A stretch of 38,288 bases of DNA, from positions 1 to 38,288 of the forward strand of contig MCFE01000765.1 in the NCBI GenBank assembly GCA_002104905.1. Direction: 5' to 3'. A model generated the notes under the pieces. The model searched no databases. It saw only the letters and a program-made list of their open reading frames with translations, and was not told where the DNA came from. The position numbers and the translations under genes were made by a program. Below, piece after piece: positions 28,545 through 38,288 of this stretch. The stretch is from Basidiobolus meristosporus CBS 931.73 (Eukaryota; Basidiobolomycota; Basidiobolomycetes; Basidiobolales; Basidiobolaceae). How positions within the stretch are numbered: position 1 is the first letter of the stretch; each line of letters starts with the position of its first letter.

Positions 28545-29584
28545 ATGTCCACACATCAGGAATGGCAGAATTCAATGCAACAAATCCTGGCCCAGCAGCA
28601 ACAGTTACTCCAGATCCTTAGCCAGCAGCAACAAGGAATGACTACCATGGCCCAAAGCCAGCAAGACCCTGTCAAGAGCAACTTAAGTCTGAAGGTCAAC
28701 TGGTACCATGGTAGAGTCAATGAGAACCTGGGAACTTGGCTCTTCCAGAATGAAGAAGCTTTCAAGGCTAAGGGAATTGCTCCAGAAAGCAAGTTAAATT
28801 ATGCAGCCTCTTACCTGGCATATGCAGCTTTACAGTAGTACTACAAGATTAGGTCAGTGACCATGATGGGATGCTGTACAATCTCCACCTGGGATGAGTT
28901 TATGCTGGAAACTCAGGATACTTTTGAACCTCCACACTGGCAGCCACTACCAAGAAGAAAGTTGAAGTCACTTGGACCGAGAGGAATGGTTCAAGAGTAC
29001 ATCTATGAATATAGATGTCTACTTAGAAAATTGAAAGAATGGACTCCCTGGATCAAGTAGAATACTTTATTGATGGGTTGAAAGAAAGAACTTGCAAGGA
29101 AGTAAAATATCAAAGACCTCAGACTACTGAAGAAGCCATCCAGATTGCTATTGACTATGACTCAGCTATGTTTGGAGTTGGGAAGCCCACAATGACTAAT
29201 CAGAGAGGCTACAATCACTATGAACAAAGACAATCAGAAGCAGTGCCAATGAAAAGAGATGCTATGCGGAAGAATCCTACCTTAGTAGAATGTAAAAAGA
29301 AAGGACTTTGCTTTAATTGCTACCAGCAGGGACATATTGCAAAGTACCGCCCTCAGAGAAGAAATGGACACCAGTGCTCAACAACCTTCAACCATATGAA
29401 AGCCCATGAGCATAGTAACATGGTGGATGAACTTGAAGAAGACTCAGAGCTCACCTTCCATATGAACAAAAAATACCTATCTCAGATGACCCCAAACTCA
29501 GGAAAGCTATTATACTTGAATGGAGTAATCAATGGAGTAGCTGCTAATATCATGATTGACTCAGGAGTATTGCATGAGTACATG
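28545..29584 (+). pseudogene. gag: Gypsy gag and protease start, element G1-a
   Basis: It starts MSTHQEWQNSMQQ. The Q-rich N-terminus (QILAQQQQLLQILSQQQQ) is followed by VNWYHGRVNENLGTWLF and the retrotransposon-gag region (WDEFMLETQDTFEPPHW, EYRCLLRKLKEW). There is an in-frame TAG at 28836 and a frame change near 29040. The frame continues with VEYFIDGLKERTCKEVKYQ and a zinc knuckle whose last Cys is Arg (CFNCYQQGHIAKYR, about 29309-29350). The protease motif IMIDSG (about 29551-29568) is soon followed by a TAA at 29585. In a working element Gag and protease would be followed by RT in the same or an overlapping frame. Confidence 0.85.
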
Positions 29585-29599
29585 TAAGAGCAATTTGCT

Positions 29600-30063
29600 T
29601 TGAAGACTGGAACCAACTTGGAGACAACCAAATCAACTTCAGTCTCAGCAGCTGATGGGTGCTCTCACATAATCAAGCATATTACTCAGCCAGTAAGGAT
29701 GAAGATCAATGACTATGAAGAAGAACTACAGGCCTGTATATTTGTGAACTACAAGTTTGACCTTGTACTTCAAAAAACCTGGCTATTTTGTAGTGATCCA
29801 TCAATCAACTGGAGAACCCATGCTACTCAGATCCAGAAGGACAATCAGACCTCTGAGCTATTATCTGTCAGACTAGATTTCAGCCTAGTCAGCTCTAGTG
29901 TGTGTGAAACAAGTGAACTTAGCAAGACACAAATCTGTAGAGCACTTAGAAAAGGCACCCAGATGTTCCTCAAGGTAGTATTACAGGAGGATTCCTCTAT
30001 TCCAGTACCACAGAAGGTCCAGAATCTTTTGAAGGAATATTCAGACATATTTCCAGATAGGCT
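29600..30063 (+). pseudogene. pol: Protease C-terminus and pre-RT linker of G1-a
   Basis: An open stretch continues the protease domain after the stop: KTGTNLETTKSTSVSAADG, HITQPVRMKINDYEEELQA, then FVNYKFDLVLQKTWL, where related proteases have a D-x-ILG-x-xWL block. A linker (LVSSSVCETSELSKTQICRA) follows, leading to PVPQKVQNLLKEYSDIFPD, the standard lead-in to gypsy RT. It is cut by the solo copia LTR at 30064 and resumes at 30412 with the LPVRDMNHAI equivalent. Confidence 0.78.
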
Positions 30064-30411
30064 TGTTGTAAGAGTCTTGGGGATATTGGAGATAATTTAG
30101 GAGGACAAGTAGATTATGCGGTTTTCACATAATGATTTATTGAATGTAAAAGTAGTATTTATATTTTATATGGACTTGGCGTAACAAAGTTGCTGAATAG
30201 GTTAAGGAAGGTCCCAAGAACATGTGTGCCAAGTTTGGGGTTGTTTGGATAACTCTGACAATTTTCATGTTCTGGGTACCTGATATTTTGGTGAAAATAT
30301 TCCAAGTATATCCCAACAAAGAATTTAGTCAGTATTCTTTAGGATTTCAAGGTAATGATCTAAGTGACTAAGTTAGGTGAATATTTAGGAGGAATTATAA
30401 ATTTTACAACA
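30064..30411 (-). repeat. Solo copia LTR, reverse
   Basis: This 348-bp LTR runs TGTTGTAAGAGTC to TTTTACAACA, homologous throughout to the reverse LTRs at 236 and 13338. It interrupts gypsy pol between IFPD and the next conserved block, and no internal copia sequence accompanies it. The flanks GGCT and CTTG do not give a clear 5-bp duplication. Confidence 0.9.
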
Positions 30412-30812
30412 CTTGTAAGCCCACTACCAGTCAGAGACATGAATCATGCCATTGACACAGTAGAAGCCCTCCAGTGAGTAAGACACCTTACTGAATAAGT
30501 CCATTGGAGTTGGAAGAGATGGAGAGACAAATAGAACAGTTATTGGAGCAAGGATGCATCAGACCCAGTCAGTCACCTTGGGGTGCACCAGTGCTTTTTG
30601 TGAAGAAAAAGAATGAAGCACTCAGGATGTGCATTGATTACAGAGCCCTCAATTCAGTCTCAGGGAAAAATAAGTACCCCATATCTTGGATTGATGAGCT
30701 TTTGGACCAGCTCAATGGAGCCACTATATTTAGCAAGATTGACCTCATGTCAGGATACAGCCAGATTAGGGTGAAGCCAGAAGACATTCCTAAGATGGCA
30801 TTCATGACCTAA
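30412..30812 (+). pseudogene. pol: Gypsy reverse transcriptase N-terminal half, G1-a
   Basis: LPVRDMNHAI, frame breaks, then [20 protein letters not shown] and [60 protein letters not shown] and [20 protein letters not shown] follow. These are RT blocks 1 to 4, including the first catalytic Asp (KIDL). The palm with the YxDD pair is missing: after AFMT the sequence jumps directly into the RT-RNase H connection. The copy cannot polymerise. Confidence 0.88.
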
Positions 30813-31187
30813 GTATTGCAGCCCCTTTAACTGATGTCCTCAAGAAAGACAGTAACTACAAATGGGACATAGCTTGTGAGACTGTCATTCAGAAGCTCAC
30901 AAATGAACTTGCTAAGCTGCCAAGGTTAAGAATACCTGACTTCAGAAAAGTGTTTACTCTGTGCACATATGCTTCAGATTATGCAATTGGTGGAATGTTG
31001 AGCCTAGAACACAAGAGAATGGACTACCCAGTTGCCTTTGAATCTAAGAAACTGAACTCAGCAAAACAAAACTATCCAATGCATGAGAAGGAGATGCTTA
31101 ATATAACACACTGCCTGATGACATGGAGATGCTGTATTGAAGGAGTCAAACGCACAGTGCAGACTGATCACACTGTAGTAGGGTCAC
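30813..31187 (+). pseudogene. pol: Gypsy RNase H, G1-a, 3'-truncated
   Basis: Starting at the deletion junction it reads [20 protein letters not shown], then RVFTLCTYASDYAIGGML in its diverged form (the D of the SDYA block is the first RNase H residue). After that come YPVAFESKKLNSAKQNYPMH and EKEMLNITHCLMTWRCCIEG, ending at VQTDH. Here it breaks off against the G2 LTR at about 31188. It overlaps the part retained in G1-b, confirming that both belong to one family. Confidence 0.82.
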
Positions 31188-31649
31188 AGTGACACCCACT
31201 GACAGATGTGCTCATTCCCATATTTTATAATTTTAGTATTATCCCATTTGTCTTACCTGATCAGTACTATCCCATAAGCCAGTTGACTATCACACCTGCT
31301 TACCTTGTTGCATAAGTAATCCCCCACTTTATGTATGATTACTAGCGGTAAGTACTTCTATATTGGGCAAGTACCCATGCCAGTACCTGTGTCAGTACCC
31401 TTGTCACATGATCAACCTGTGTCACCATCCCTACCATTTCCATCCCATATATGGTATCCCTATGTTACACAGGTTTCAAAGTACTGATTCCTGACTGGTT
31501 GGATGTGCTGTGCTTCTTAGGACCTTCCAGCACCTACTTAGAACATTCTTGGGCAATTCTGATATCATCAAGATATTTGTTTATATCTGAAACCTTCTGG
31601 AACACCATGATTAGTAATCACTTAGCCAGTGAGAAAAGTATATAAGGGA
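31188..31649 (+). repeat. G2 gypsy-type LTR, left part, split by copia D
   Basis: It aligns with 9852-10310 of the solo G2 LTR, including ACCATCCCTACCATTTC and TGATTCCTGACTGGTTGG. TATATAAGGG ends exactly at the D insertion. It begins near TCACAGTGACACC. The matching LTR tail reappears at about 36865-36960, beyond element D. Confidence 0.72.
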
Positions 31650-31998
31650 TGTTGTAAAAATTCGTATTTCCACCTAAATATTCACCTAACTTAGTCACTT
31701 AGATCATCACCTTGAAATCGTAGAGAATATTGACCAAATTCCCTGTTGGGATTCACTTAGAATATCTTCACCAAAATACCAGGTACCCAGAACATGAGAA
31801 TTCTCAAAGTTGTCCAAACAGCCCCAAACTTTGCACACATGTTCTTGGGACCTTCCTTAACCTATTCTACGTGTTTGTAATGCCAAGACCAGGTAAAAGT
31901 ATAAATACTACTTTTACATTCAATAAATCATTAAGTGAAAACAACATAATCTACTTGTTCTCCAAATCACTTCCAATATCTCCAAGACTCTTACAACA
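31650..31998 (+). repeat. 5' LTR of copia D
   Basis: This 349-bp LTR runs TGTTGTAAAAATTCG to CTCTTACAACA. It has TATAAATA near 31900 and AATAAA near 31921. The left flank is AGGGA; the right flank is unavailable because the 3' end is lost. Confidence 0.93.
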
Positions 31999-32010
31999 GG
32001 TTATGAGCCC
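31999..32010 (+). other. Primer-binding site of copia D
   Basis: GGTTATGAGCCC, followed by TG, extends the match to yeast-type initiator tRNA-Met to 14 bases. The gag ATG (32003) lies inside it, as in element A. Confidence 0.8.
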
Positions 32011-35000
32011 TGAGCTGTCACTCTCTGCAATGTCTACTACTGCTATTACTGGAATTCTTCCCTCTGCTGAAAAGTTGGATGGCTCTAACTACCAAGTGTG
32101 GAAGGTGAAGATGAAGATGCTGCTACAAGAAAGAGGCCTTTGGGATATTGTCATGGGAGAAGAATGCCCTCCTAAAAACGTGGGAGAGGAAGCCTTAAAG
32201 TACCAGAAGAAAGAACAAAGTGCCTTTAACTGCATTTGCCTTAATGTCAAGGACAAATTGCTAATTCAATGCTCAAGAGCAAAAATGGCAAAGAATGCCT
32301 GAAAGGCATTAGAAGACACCTACCAGTCATGTTCAGCTGCCAAGAAAATGTATCTGAGAAGAAAATTCTTTACTACAAAGATGCTGCCAGGAGAAGAAAT
32401 GAAAAATCTAATAACAGAATTACCCTGCTGGTAGATGAGATGGAATCTGTGGGCGTACCAACTACTGATGAGGATGTGATAGTTACCATCCTGAATAGCC
32501 TGACAGACAAGTTTCAGGGCCTTTTATTAGCCCTAGAGTCCAGAACTGAAGATTTGACCTTAAATTACGTATATGGAAGGCTCCTGGATGAAGAATTAAG
32601 AAAATCAAGTGCCAATAAGAAGGAAGAAGAAAATGCTTTAATAAGCAATGATAACCAACAAAGGAGGTACCCAAGACCCTACAAAGGCAACAGCAACCTA
32701 TTTTGCAACTACTGCAAAAGGAAAGGACACACATCAGACCGGTGTCTCAAAAAGAGAGATTATCAGCAAAAGAAGCCTGAATATGGAAATGCTGCAACAA
32801 CTGAAGATAGACTATTCATATCTGCACTAAATATGACCACAAACAAGGATTCTCAGACGTGGTATATTGACTCTGGAGCTTCTCAACACTTTACACACCA
32901 AAAAGAACTTTTTACCCAATATCAAGAAATTCCAATTAAGAAGGTTTTCATGGGTGATGATAGAACACTTGATGCAGTGGGAGAAGGTACTATCCAAGTA
33001 AACCTTAGAAGCAGTGAAGGAAGCCATACACTGACCTTTAAAGAAGTACTCTATCTACCAGAAATAGCCAAGAACCTACTCTCTGTAAGCAAGGCCACAG
33101 CAGAAGGACTCAGTTTCAGTTTTGACAATTCTGGATGCAGGATCACTGATCAAAATGGTGCCCATATTGCTTTGGGCATCAGAGATCAGAATCTATACAA
33201 GTTGACTTATATTCCATCATATTTGGAAGCCAATATAAGTAACTTAAATGAAGAAACACCAATGCTTTGGCACAGGAGATTTGGACACATCAATTTTGAT
33301 TATTTGCGTGAAATGATCTAAGATCAGCTAATTTCTGGAGTGAAAATTGATCCCCCAGCTAATTTGGAGCACTGTGAAGCCTGCATATATGGGAAACAAG
33401 CCAGACAACCATTCAAGAGCTCTGGGTTAATCAAAACTAAGAAAAAATTAGATCTAACTTACTCAGATCTGTGTGGACCTATGCAAAACTTATCCTTAGG
33501 CGGGATGAAGTACTTAATCACTTTTATTGATGATTATACAAGATACACATGGGTCTACTTCATGGAGAGAAAAGAAGAAGCTCTGTCTAAGCTCAGGGAG
33601 TTTAAAGCCATGTTGGAGAGAGAAACTGGTGAAAAAATCAAGAAAATACTCTCTGACAATGGTGGAGAATATACCTCAAAACTCTTCATCTACTTCTGCA
33701 AAATTCCTGGGATAAAGCAAGAGACTACTGTACCATACTCCCCACAGCAAAATGGAGTAGCAGAACAAGCTAACAGATCAATAATTGATATGGCAAGATA
33801 TATGATCCATGATCAAAAATTATCCTATGATTTTTGGGCGGAATCAGTTGCCACTGCTGTATACCTTAAAAATAGGAGTTATAACAGAATACTTTGTGAT
33901 TCTACTCCATTTGAAGCATGGTATGGATACAGACCAAGTGCAGAACATCTAAGAATATTTGGGTGTACAGCATATGCCAAAAAACTGGCCGGAAATCAGT
34001 CAAAGTTTGAGCCATAAAGTGTAAAATGCATATTTTTGGGCTACTGCAATGAGAGTAAGGCATACAGACTCTACAATACTAAAGCAACAAAGCTTATCAA
34101 GTCCAGGGATGTGTTGTTTGATGAAAATCCAAAATTTTCACAAAAAATGACATCAGATGATGACAAAAATTTGATCTCAAGTCCACCAATTGTCAGGATT
34201 GAATCAGAGCAAAACAATGAAGATTTTTTCACTCCAGAGGACTCTACAACCATGGTTCAGCCAGAATCAGTGCCCAGGAATATCCCAGAAGTAATCATTC
34301 CAGTATTAAATGCCCGGAGATCAAATCAGCCAAGAAATAGCCCAAATCACTATATTAATGAGGGTACAAACTTAGCCTATGCCTATTCAGTCCATATTGA
34401 TGAACCCCAGACTGTAAAAGAGGCCCCAAATAGCCCTCAGACAAAGTTTTGGAGATCTGCAATGATTGAGGAATATCAGGCCCTGATGGAAAATCAAACT
34501 TGGGACTTAGTCAAATTACCAATCAACCAAAAATCAACTGGATGCAGATGGGTCTTCAAGACAAAATACAAGGCTGATGGTACAATTGATAGATACAAAG
34601 CAAGACTTGTAGCCAAAGAATACTTTCAAACAAAAGGACTTGACTACACTGAGACCTTTGCACCGGTAGCCAAGTTTAATTCCATCAGATTAATATTGGC
34701 TATTGCAGCAAAATATAAGTTTTTTATTCATCAAATGGATGTAAAAACTGCATTTTTGAATGGAAAACTTGATGAGGATGTGTATATGGACCAGCCTGAT
34801 GGGTTTGTTGACCAAGATAACCCCCATTTGGTCTGCAATCTTAAAAAGTCACCATATGGTCTCAAACAATCACCAAGAGCCTGGAATTGCAAGATAGATT
34901 CTTATTTGGAATCTTTGAGTTTCACAAGAAGTAATGCTGACTATAGTATATACTATAAGCCAGATAGAGCAAATCCAGTTCTATTAGCTCTATATGTGGA

Positions 35001-36592
35001 TGATCTTATTATAGCCGCCAATAACCTAGAAACATTGGAAGAGACTAAATCCAGCCTATCTAAGGAGTTCAAGATGTTTGATTTAGGAGAACTTAGTTAC
35101 TAGACTTGTTCCATTGGATAGTGCCACATTGGGCCATGAGTGCCAAATGATGCCATAGTGTGTCAGAGAGACCAAGTGAGCCTATACTTGGCCACAGAGT
35201 GTGAAAAATAGCTCTGCATCTTCATGCAAATCCACCCCTGTGTTTCACCCATTGTGTTGGAGAAAATCCATTTTTTGATGTTTTTTTTAGGTCAATGTTG
35301 TGCAGAATGTGTAAGAGCACAGAAGAGCTGAACACATGCATCAGGTACTCAATACCCATGGCACTCTGAATCTAGCTCCTGTGGCTTGTAACATGTCACA
35401 AAAGTGCATGGCACTATCTTGGTCCACTGGTACTATCTGGCACTATATTTAATTATTAGCCTTAAAGTAAGATCTATACAAAGCACTTATAGTGCCAGAT
35501 AGTACCAGTGAACCAAGATAGTGCCATGCACTTTTGTGACATGTTACAAGCCACAGGAGCTAGATTCAGAGTGCCATGGGTATTGAGTACCTGATGCATG
35601 TGTTCAGTTCTTCTGTGCTCTTACACATCCTGCACAACATTGACCTAAAAAAAACATCAAAAAATGGATTTTCCCCTGCATCATTGGTGAAATACAGGGG
35701 CTGCTTGGCATGAGGATGCAAAGCTATGTGTCACACTCTGTGGCCAAGTATAGGTTCACTTGGCCTCTATGGCACCCTATGGCTTCATTTGGCACTCATG
35801 GCTCAATGTGGCACTATCCAATGGAACAAGTCTACTACTTAGGGATTAAGTTCTCCATAGAGAGAAGTACCCAGACTATCACCCTAAGTCAATCCAAGTA
35901 TATTCAAGATATACTAATGAAGTACAAAATGGAAGACTGTAAACCGGCAGCTACCCCAATGGAGACAAACCTTAACTTGGTCAAAACTCAACCAAATCAA
36001 GAGAGCTTGGTGACATCTGAAAGCCCTGACTTTCCTTATCAATCTATGGTTGGCAGTCTGATGTATATCATGCTTGGAACACGTCCAGATATCTCATATT
36101 CAGTGGGAGTTGTCAGCCAACATAATCAGAATTATGGATCTGATCATATTGCAGCAGTTAAGCGGATTTTTAGATACCTAAAAGGAACTGCTGATATCTG
36201 CTTAAGATATACTTATAAGGATTCTGAACAGGAACTTGTGGGATACTCTGATGCTGATTGGGGACAAAATTTAGAAGACAGAAGATCCACCACAGGATAC
36301 ACCTTTCTTTACTGTAAAGGAGCAATATCATGGAATTCAAGAAAGCAACCAACCATAACACTTTCCACCACAGAGGCAGAGTATATGGCAGCCTGTGAAG
36401 CTACAAAAGAAGCAATGTGGTTAAGAAAGATTTTTACAGATTTAGGCCTATGTCAAAAAACGGCTATTACTTTATTTCAAGACAATCAAGGATGTATACA
36501 ATTAGGTAGAGATCCAACTTTTCATGCTAGAACCAAGCACATAGATATTAGACATCATTTCATACGTGAAGCTATAGAGAATAACTTAGTTA
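32003..36592 (+). pseudogene. gag-pol: Copia gag-pol of element D (better preserved copy)
   Basis: This has the same domain order as A. Disabling changes are a TGA at 32300 (Trp codon in A), a 1-nt deletion near 32411, TAA at 33319 and 34015 (Lys codons in A), MITE 2 at 35102-35833, and loss of the last 40 or so residues. Between these, all signature motifs are intact: zinc knuckle CNYC...C, protease DSGA, LWHRRFGH and CEAC, SDNGGEY, MDVKTAFLNG with VYMDQPDGF, YVDD (34993-35004), YSDADWG, TEAEYMA and FQDNQG. The MITE plus its duplication adds 735 bp, a multiple of three, so the downstream frame is unchanged, although the MITE contains stops. After 36592 the reading runs into unrelated DNA. 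Confidence 0.93.
35102..35833. mobile_element. 732-bp palindromic MITE 2 (AGACTTGTTC family)
   Basis: The ends are AGACTTGTTCC and GGAACAAGTCT, flanked by ACT (35099-35101 and 35834-35836). Element A lacks the insertion and shows the empty site, with ACT present once. The arms are 346 bp each (35102-35447 and 35488-35833) around a 40-bp loop (35448-35487). The loop is the reverse complement of the MITE 1 loop, with 39 of 40 bases matching. Confidence 0.95.
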
Positions 36593-36975
36593 GTTCTTGT
36601 ACAGGCAAAGATACTTTTCTGTCTTTGTAACTATTGACCACAGCTGCATTCTTATCAAGTCCCTGCTGGTGGAGTTTACAGTTGTTTTGACTTTGGAAGC
36701 TTTAGTACATTGTCATCTCATAGGACGCTGAACCCAGCACATACTTTTGTTAAGACGCCAACTAAGTTGGGGATTGTAGCTCAATAGTTTTCCCTTGACA
36801 AGCTTGTGGCTTTATTCCCCTACACATTAGATTAGAGACAGAACCCAAGTATTCCTAGCAAGCTTTTGCCAGAGGATATTGCACCCTGTGAAAACCACAC
36901 ACACAAAGCACTTGAGAGGTGTTGGACGTATCTCTCCCTTGGACCTATACACCACCGCAACGGTATTGTACTAGT
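36593..36975. other. Unassigned stretch ending in a G2 LTR tail
   Basis: Bases 36593-36864 match nothing else I can place in the window; a short tRNA-like string occurs at 36769-36825. Bases 36865-36960 resemble the end of the G2 LTR (10555-10640; shared ATTGCACC and TACACCACC). This suggests that D and some extra DNA lie inside a G2 copy. Confidence 0.5.
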
Positions 36976-37082
36976 GGCATCATGGAAGAAATTTGAGTGC
37001 CAGATGGTGTCATAGAGTGACAGATCAGTCCTACACTATAAATCTACTGGCACTCTGGGGCACTATCTAACAGAACAAGTCC
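36976..37082. mobile_element. 107-bp MITE 6, reverse of MITE 5
   Basis: The right end GAACAAGTCC is followed by AGT (37083-37085), and the left end GGCATCATGG is preceded by AGT (36973-36975), a 3-bp duplication. The inside is the reverse complement of MITE 5 over the same 107 bp. Confidence 0.75.
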
Positions 37083-37310
37083 AGTGAGTGTATGGGATCA
37101 TAAAGTGAGAGAATTGGCAGAGGACCAATCAAAAGCCACTTATGTATTTTTGTGATGAGAAAATTTAAAGTAGTTATTTGTGAAATCTTAGGTGCAATAT
37201 TTTCTCAGTGGTCTCTGAATGACAACCATATGCAATCCATACCTCCAAGTCACAGTACTTTATTTTGTGATGGCCATTTGATGGGATGATTACAATTATT
37301 TTGCATAGGA
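37083..37310 (+). repeat. Tnp2 right terminal region (T7)
   Basis: This is homologous to 13735-13958 of T1, with GGGATCA-like boxes and the terminal CATAGGA (37304-37310). No companion coding sequence remains on its left; MITE 6 and the G2 tail lie there instead. Confidence 0.72.
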
Positions 37311-38110
37311 AACAGTGAATTAAACCAAATAGGAAATAGTGTTACAAACATGTGTATATGTGGTATCAACGCTTTATTTAGAATGCCTAGTATCATGGAT
37401 TATCATTGTATCTTACATTCTTTTATGTACAATGTCTCCAATACAGGGCTAGCTTAAATTCACATGAGTATTGACCAAGAAGTGATAGAATAGCATTAAA
37501 TTGTTGAAGGTCAAGCTGCTTGCCCCATGGACAGACTACTTTGATTCAACACTGTAAGTGAAGAGCAAAAAGACCATGAGGCTATTGTAGCAAGCCACTT
37601 CACCATGAAGTGTGCAGAAAGCATAGAAAATATTACAATGATCATGGCCAGTGTTTTGCCACACAAGTCATATTTGACCATTCACCAGTCACTTCTGTGC
37701 CAACACTATCTTGCTGACCACTTGATACTTCTATGTTGGCACCTAGCCAGACTTGTCACCTTGCACAATCTGAGCCAGATAAGTTTGTGATGCCTTTAGG
37801 CTCACCCCAGCTTTCTGAACATGACCCTCAGAGTAATAGCTCTCAAGAAGCAGACTCACTGATGGATTGTGAGCCTTTCTTCCCTTGCAATAGAACCCTA
37901 CATGAACCTGGCTATGTCACATTATGCAATGAGACAACATCCCTGAAAAAAAAGCCAAGGATACTTCATGGAGTCAGGTGAGCCCAGTAATCCATCTACT
38001 GGTGAATAATGTGAAGTTATGGCAAGAGAAGTGGCAGGTTTCCACTAGCATTGCCTATTGCACTTTAAGGATTTACTACAACTTCCTGACAAAATTATCC
38101 TGGGATGTAA
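37311..38110 (+). pseudogene. Tnp2 transposase promoter and N-terminal fragment (T8), forward
   Basis: Bases 37311-37500 are the reverse complement of the divergent spacer at 9017-9220. The coding part then parallels T1 8310-9016: ASVLPHKSYLTIHQSLLCQH in one frame. A second frame has MLAPSQTCHLAQSEPDKF, VMPLGSPQLSEH, SLMDCEPFFPCNRTLHEPGY and LCNETTSLK. This change of frame in the same place as T1 and T2 (between the HQS and LAPG/S blocks) may mark an intron or an old shared indel. The zinc-ribbon and catalytic parts are not reached; homology fades near 38110. Confidence 0.72.
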
Positions 38111-38147
38111 AATACCATGTACATGGTAAATATGAATAACCATACTA

Positions 38148-38288
38148 AATGGATGTCAAAACAGCCTTTCTAGATCAGGATTGGCAAGAAACTATATATG
38201 GTGCAACCACAAGGTTTTACCAGTACACAAGGCCCCCATAGGGTGTGTAGACTTGAGATATTGTTGTATGTGCTCAAGCAGGCACCTA
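38148..38288 (+). pseudogene. pol: RT fragment of a second copia family, running off the window
   Basis: MDVKTAFLDQDWQETIY is followed, after an apparent 2-nt deletion, by MVQPQGF in another frame, and then VCRLEILLYVLKQAP up to the window edge. These are the consecutive copia RT blocks MDVKTAFLxG, YMxQPxGF and LYGLKQAPR. The residues differ from A and D (VCKLKKSLYGLKQSPR), so this is another family. The initial Gly and the LYG Gly are replaced, so it is a decayed copy. Confidence 0.78.

Larger units (their letters stand above)
27740..31187 (+). mobile_element. Ty3/gypsy element G1-a, forward, 3'-truncated
   Basis: The order is LTR, primer-binding site, gag with zinc knuckle, protease, RT start and RNase H. 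The central RT with the YxDD box is deleted at about 30812, and integrase and the 3' LTR are absent. A solo copia LTR (30064-30411) interrupts the pre-RT region. It appears to have inserted into the LTR of G1-b. Confidence 0.87.
31650..36592 (+). mobile_element. Ty1/copia element D, 3'-truncated, split by MITE 2
   Basis: It has a 5' LTR, primer-binding site and a gag-pol gene collinear with A. A 732-bp MITE lies in the RT-RNase H connection. The end of RNase H, the polypurine tract and the 3' LTR are missing. It inserted into the G2 LTR immediately after that LTR's TATA box. Confidence 0.93.

Noticed and set aside
36593-36760. Possible integrase-like reading (KDTFLSL...) after the break in copia D
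   Set aside because: No conserved motif follows, and the apparent ORF is only run-on translation past the truncation.
1-38288. RIP-type (C to T in CA context) mutation as the cause of the stops
   Set aside because: Stops arise from mixed changes (AGA to TGA, TAC to TAA, AAA to TAA, CAA to TAA), and CA dinucleotides are abundant; the clear bias is CG depletion instead.

Overview
This window is a dense graveyard of transposable elements from a eukaryotic nuclear genome, most likely a fungus. I find no host gene, no intact element gene, no rRNA and no CRISPR array. The fungal call rests on three things. The Ty1/copia primer-binding site matches the anticodon arm of a fungal-type initiator tRNA-Met. 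The large transposase is of the Tnp2 type with a DUF4218-like tail, which is common in basidiomycetes. Its partner gene looks like basidiomycete transposon-associated proteins I recall. Basidiomycota is therefore my best guess, but it is inference. The DNA is AT-rich and strikingly poor in CG dinucleotides.

Layout, left to right. 1-5821: copia LTR debris and a reverse copia element (B) split by a complete but dead forward copia element (A, 849-5528). 5822-13958: Tnp2 element T1, with a reverse transposase gene and a divergent forward companion gene. T1 is interrupted by a solo gypsy-type LTR (9852-10646) and by a rearranged copia remnant (11957-13686) that itself carries a 734-bp palindromic MITE. 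13959-22866: fragments of at least five more Tnp2 elements in both orientations, with two small MITEs and a copia integrase scrap. 22867-24141: a broken PIF/Harbinger-type transposase, followed by an orphan ORF. 24640-31187: two Ty3/gypsy elements of one family arranged head to head. 31188-36975: a second gypsy-type LTR split by copia element D (31650-36592), which is itself split by a second 732-bp palindromic MITE. 36976-38288: a 107-bp MITE, two Tnp2 fragments and the start of a different copia family.

The nesting gives a relative chronology: Tnp2 elements were hit by the second gypsy family, that by copia, and copia by the MITEs. The most unusual content is the MITE family with AGACTTGTTC ends. 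It has six copies in three size classes, 3-bp target duplications, near-perfect palindromic large members with a conserved 40-bp asymmetric loop, and a tandem array of a 10-bp TGGCACTATC-like unit in the small members. No transposase for it is visible here. The reconstructed two-gene Tnp2 element, with CCTATG inverted ends, is the other notable system.
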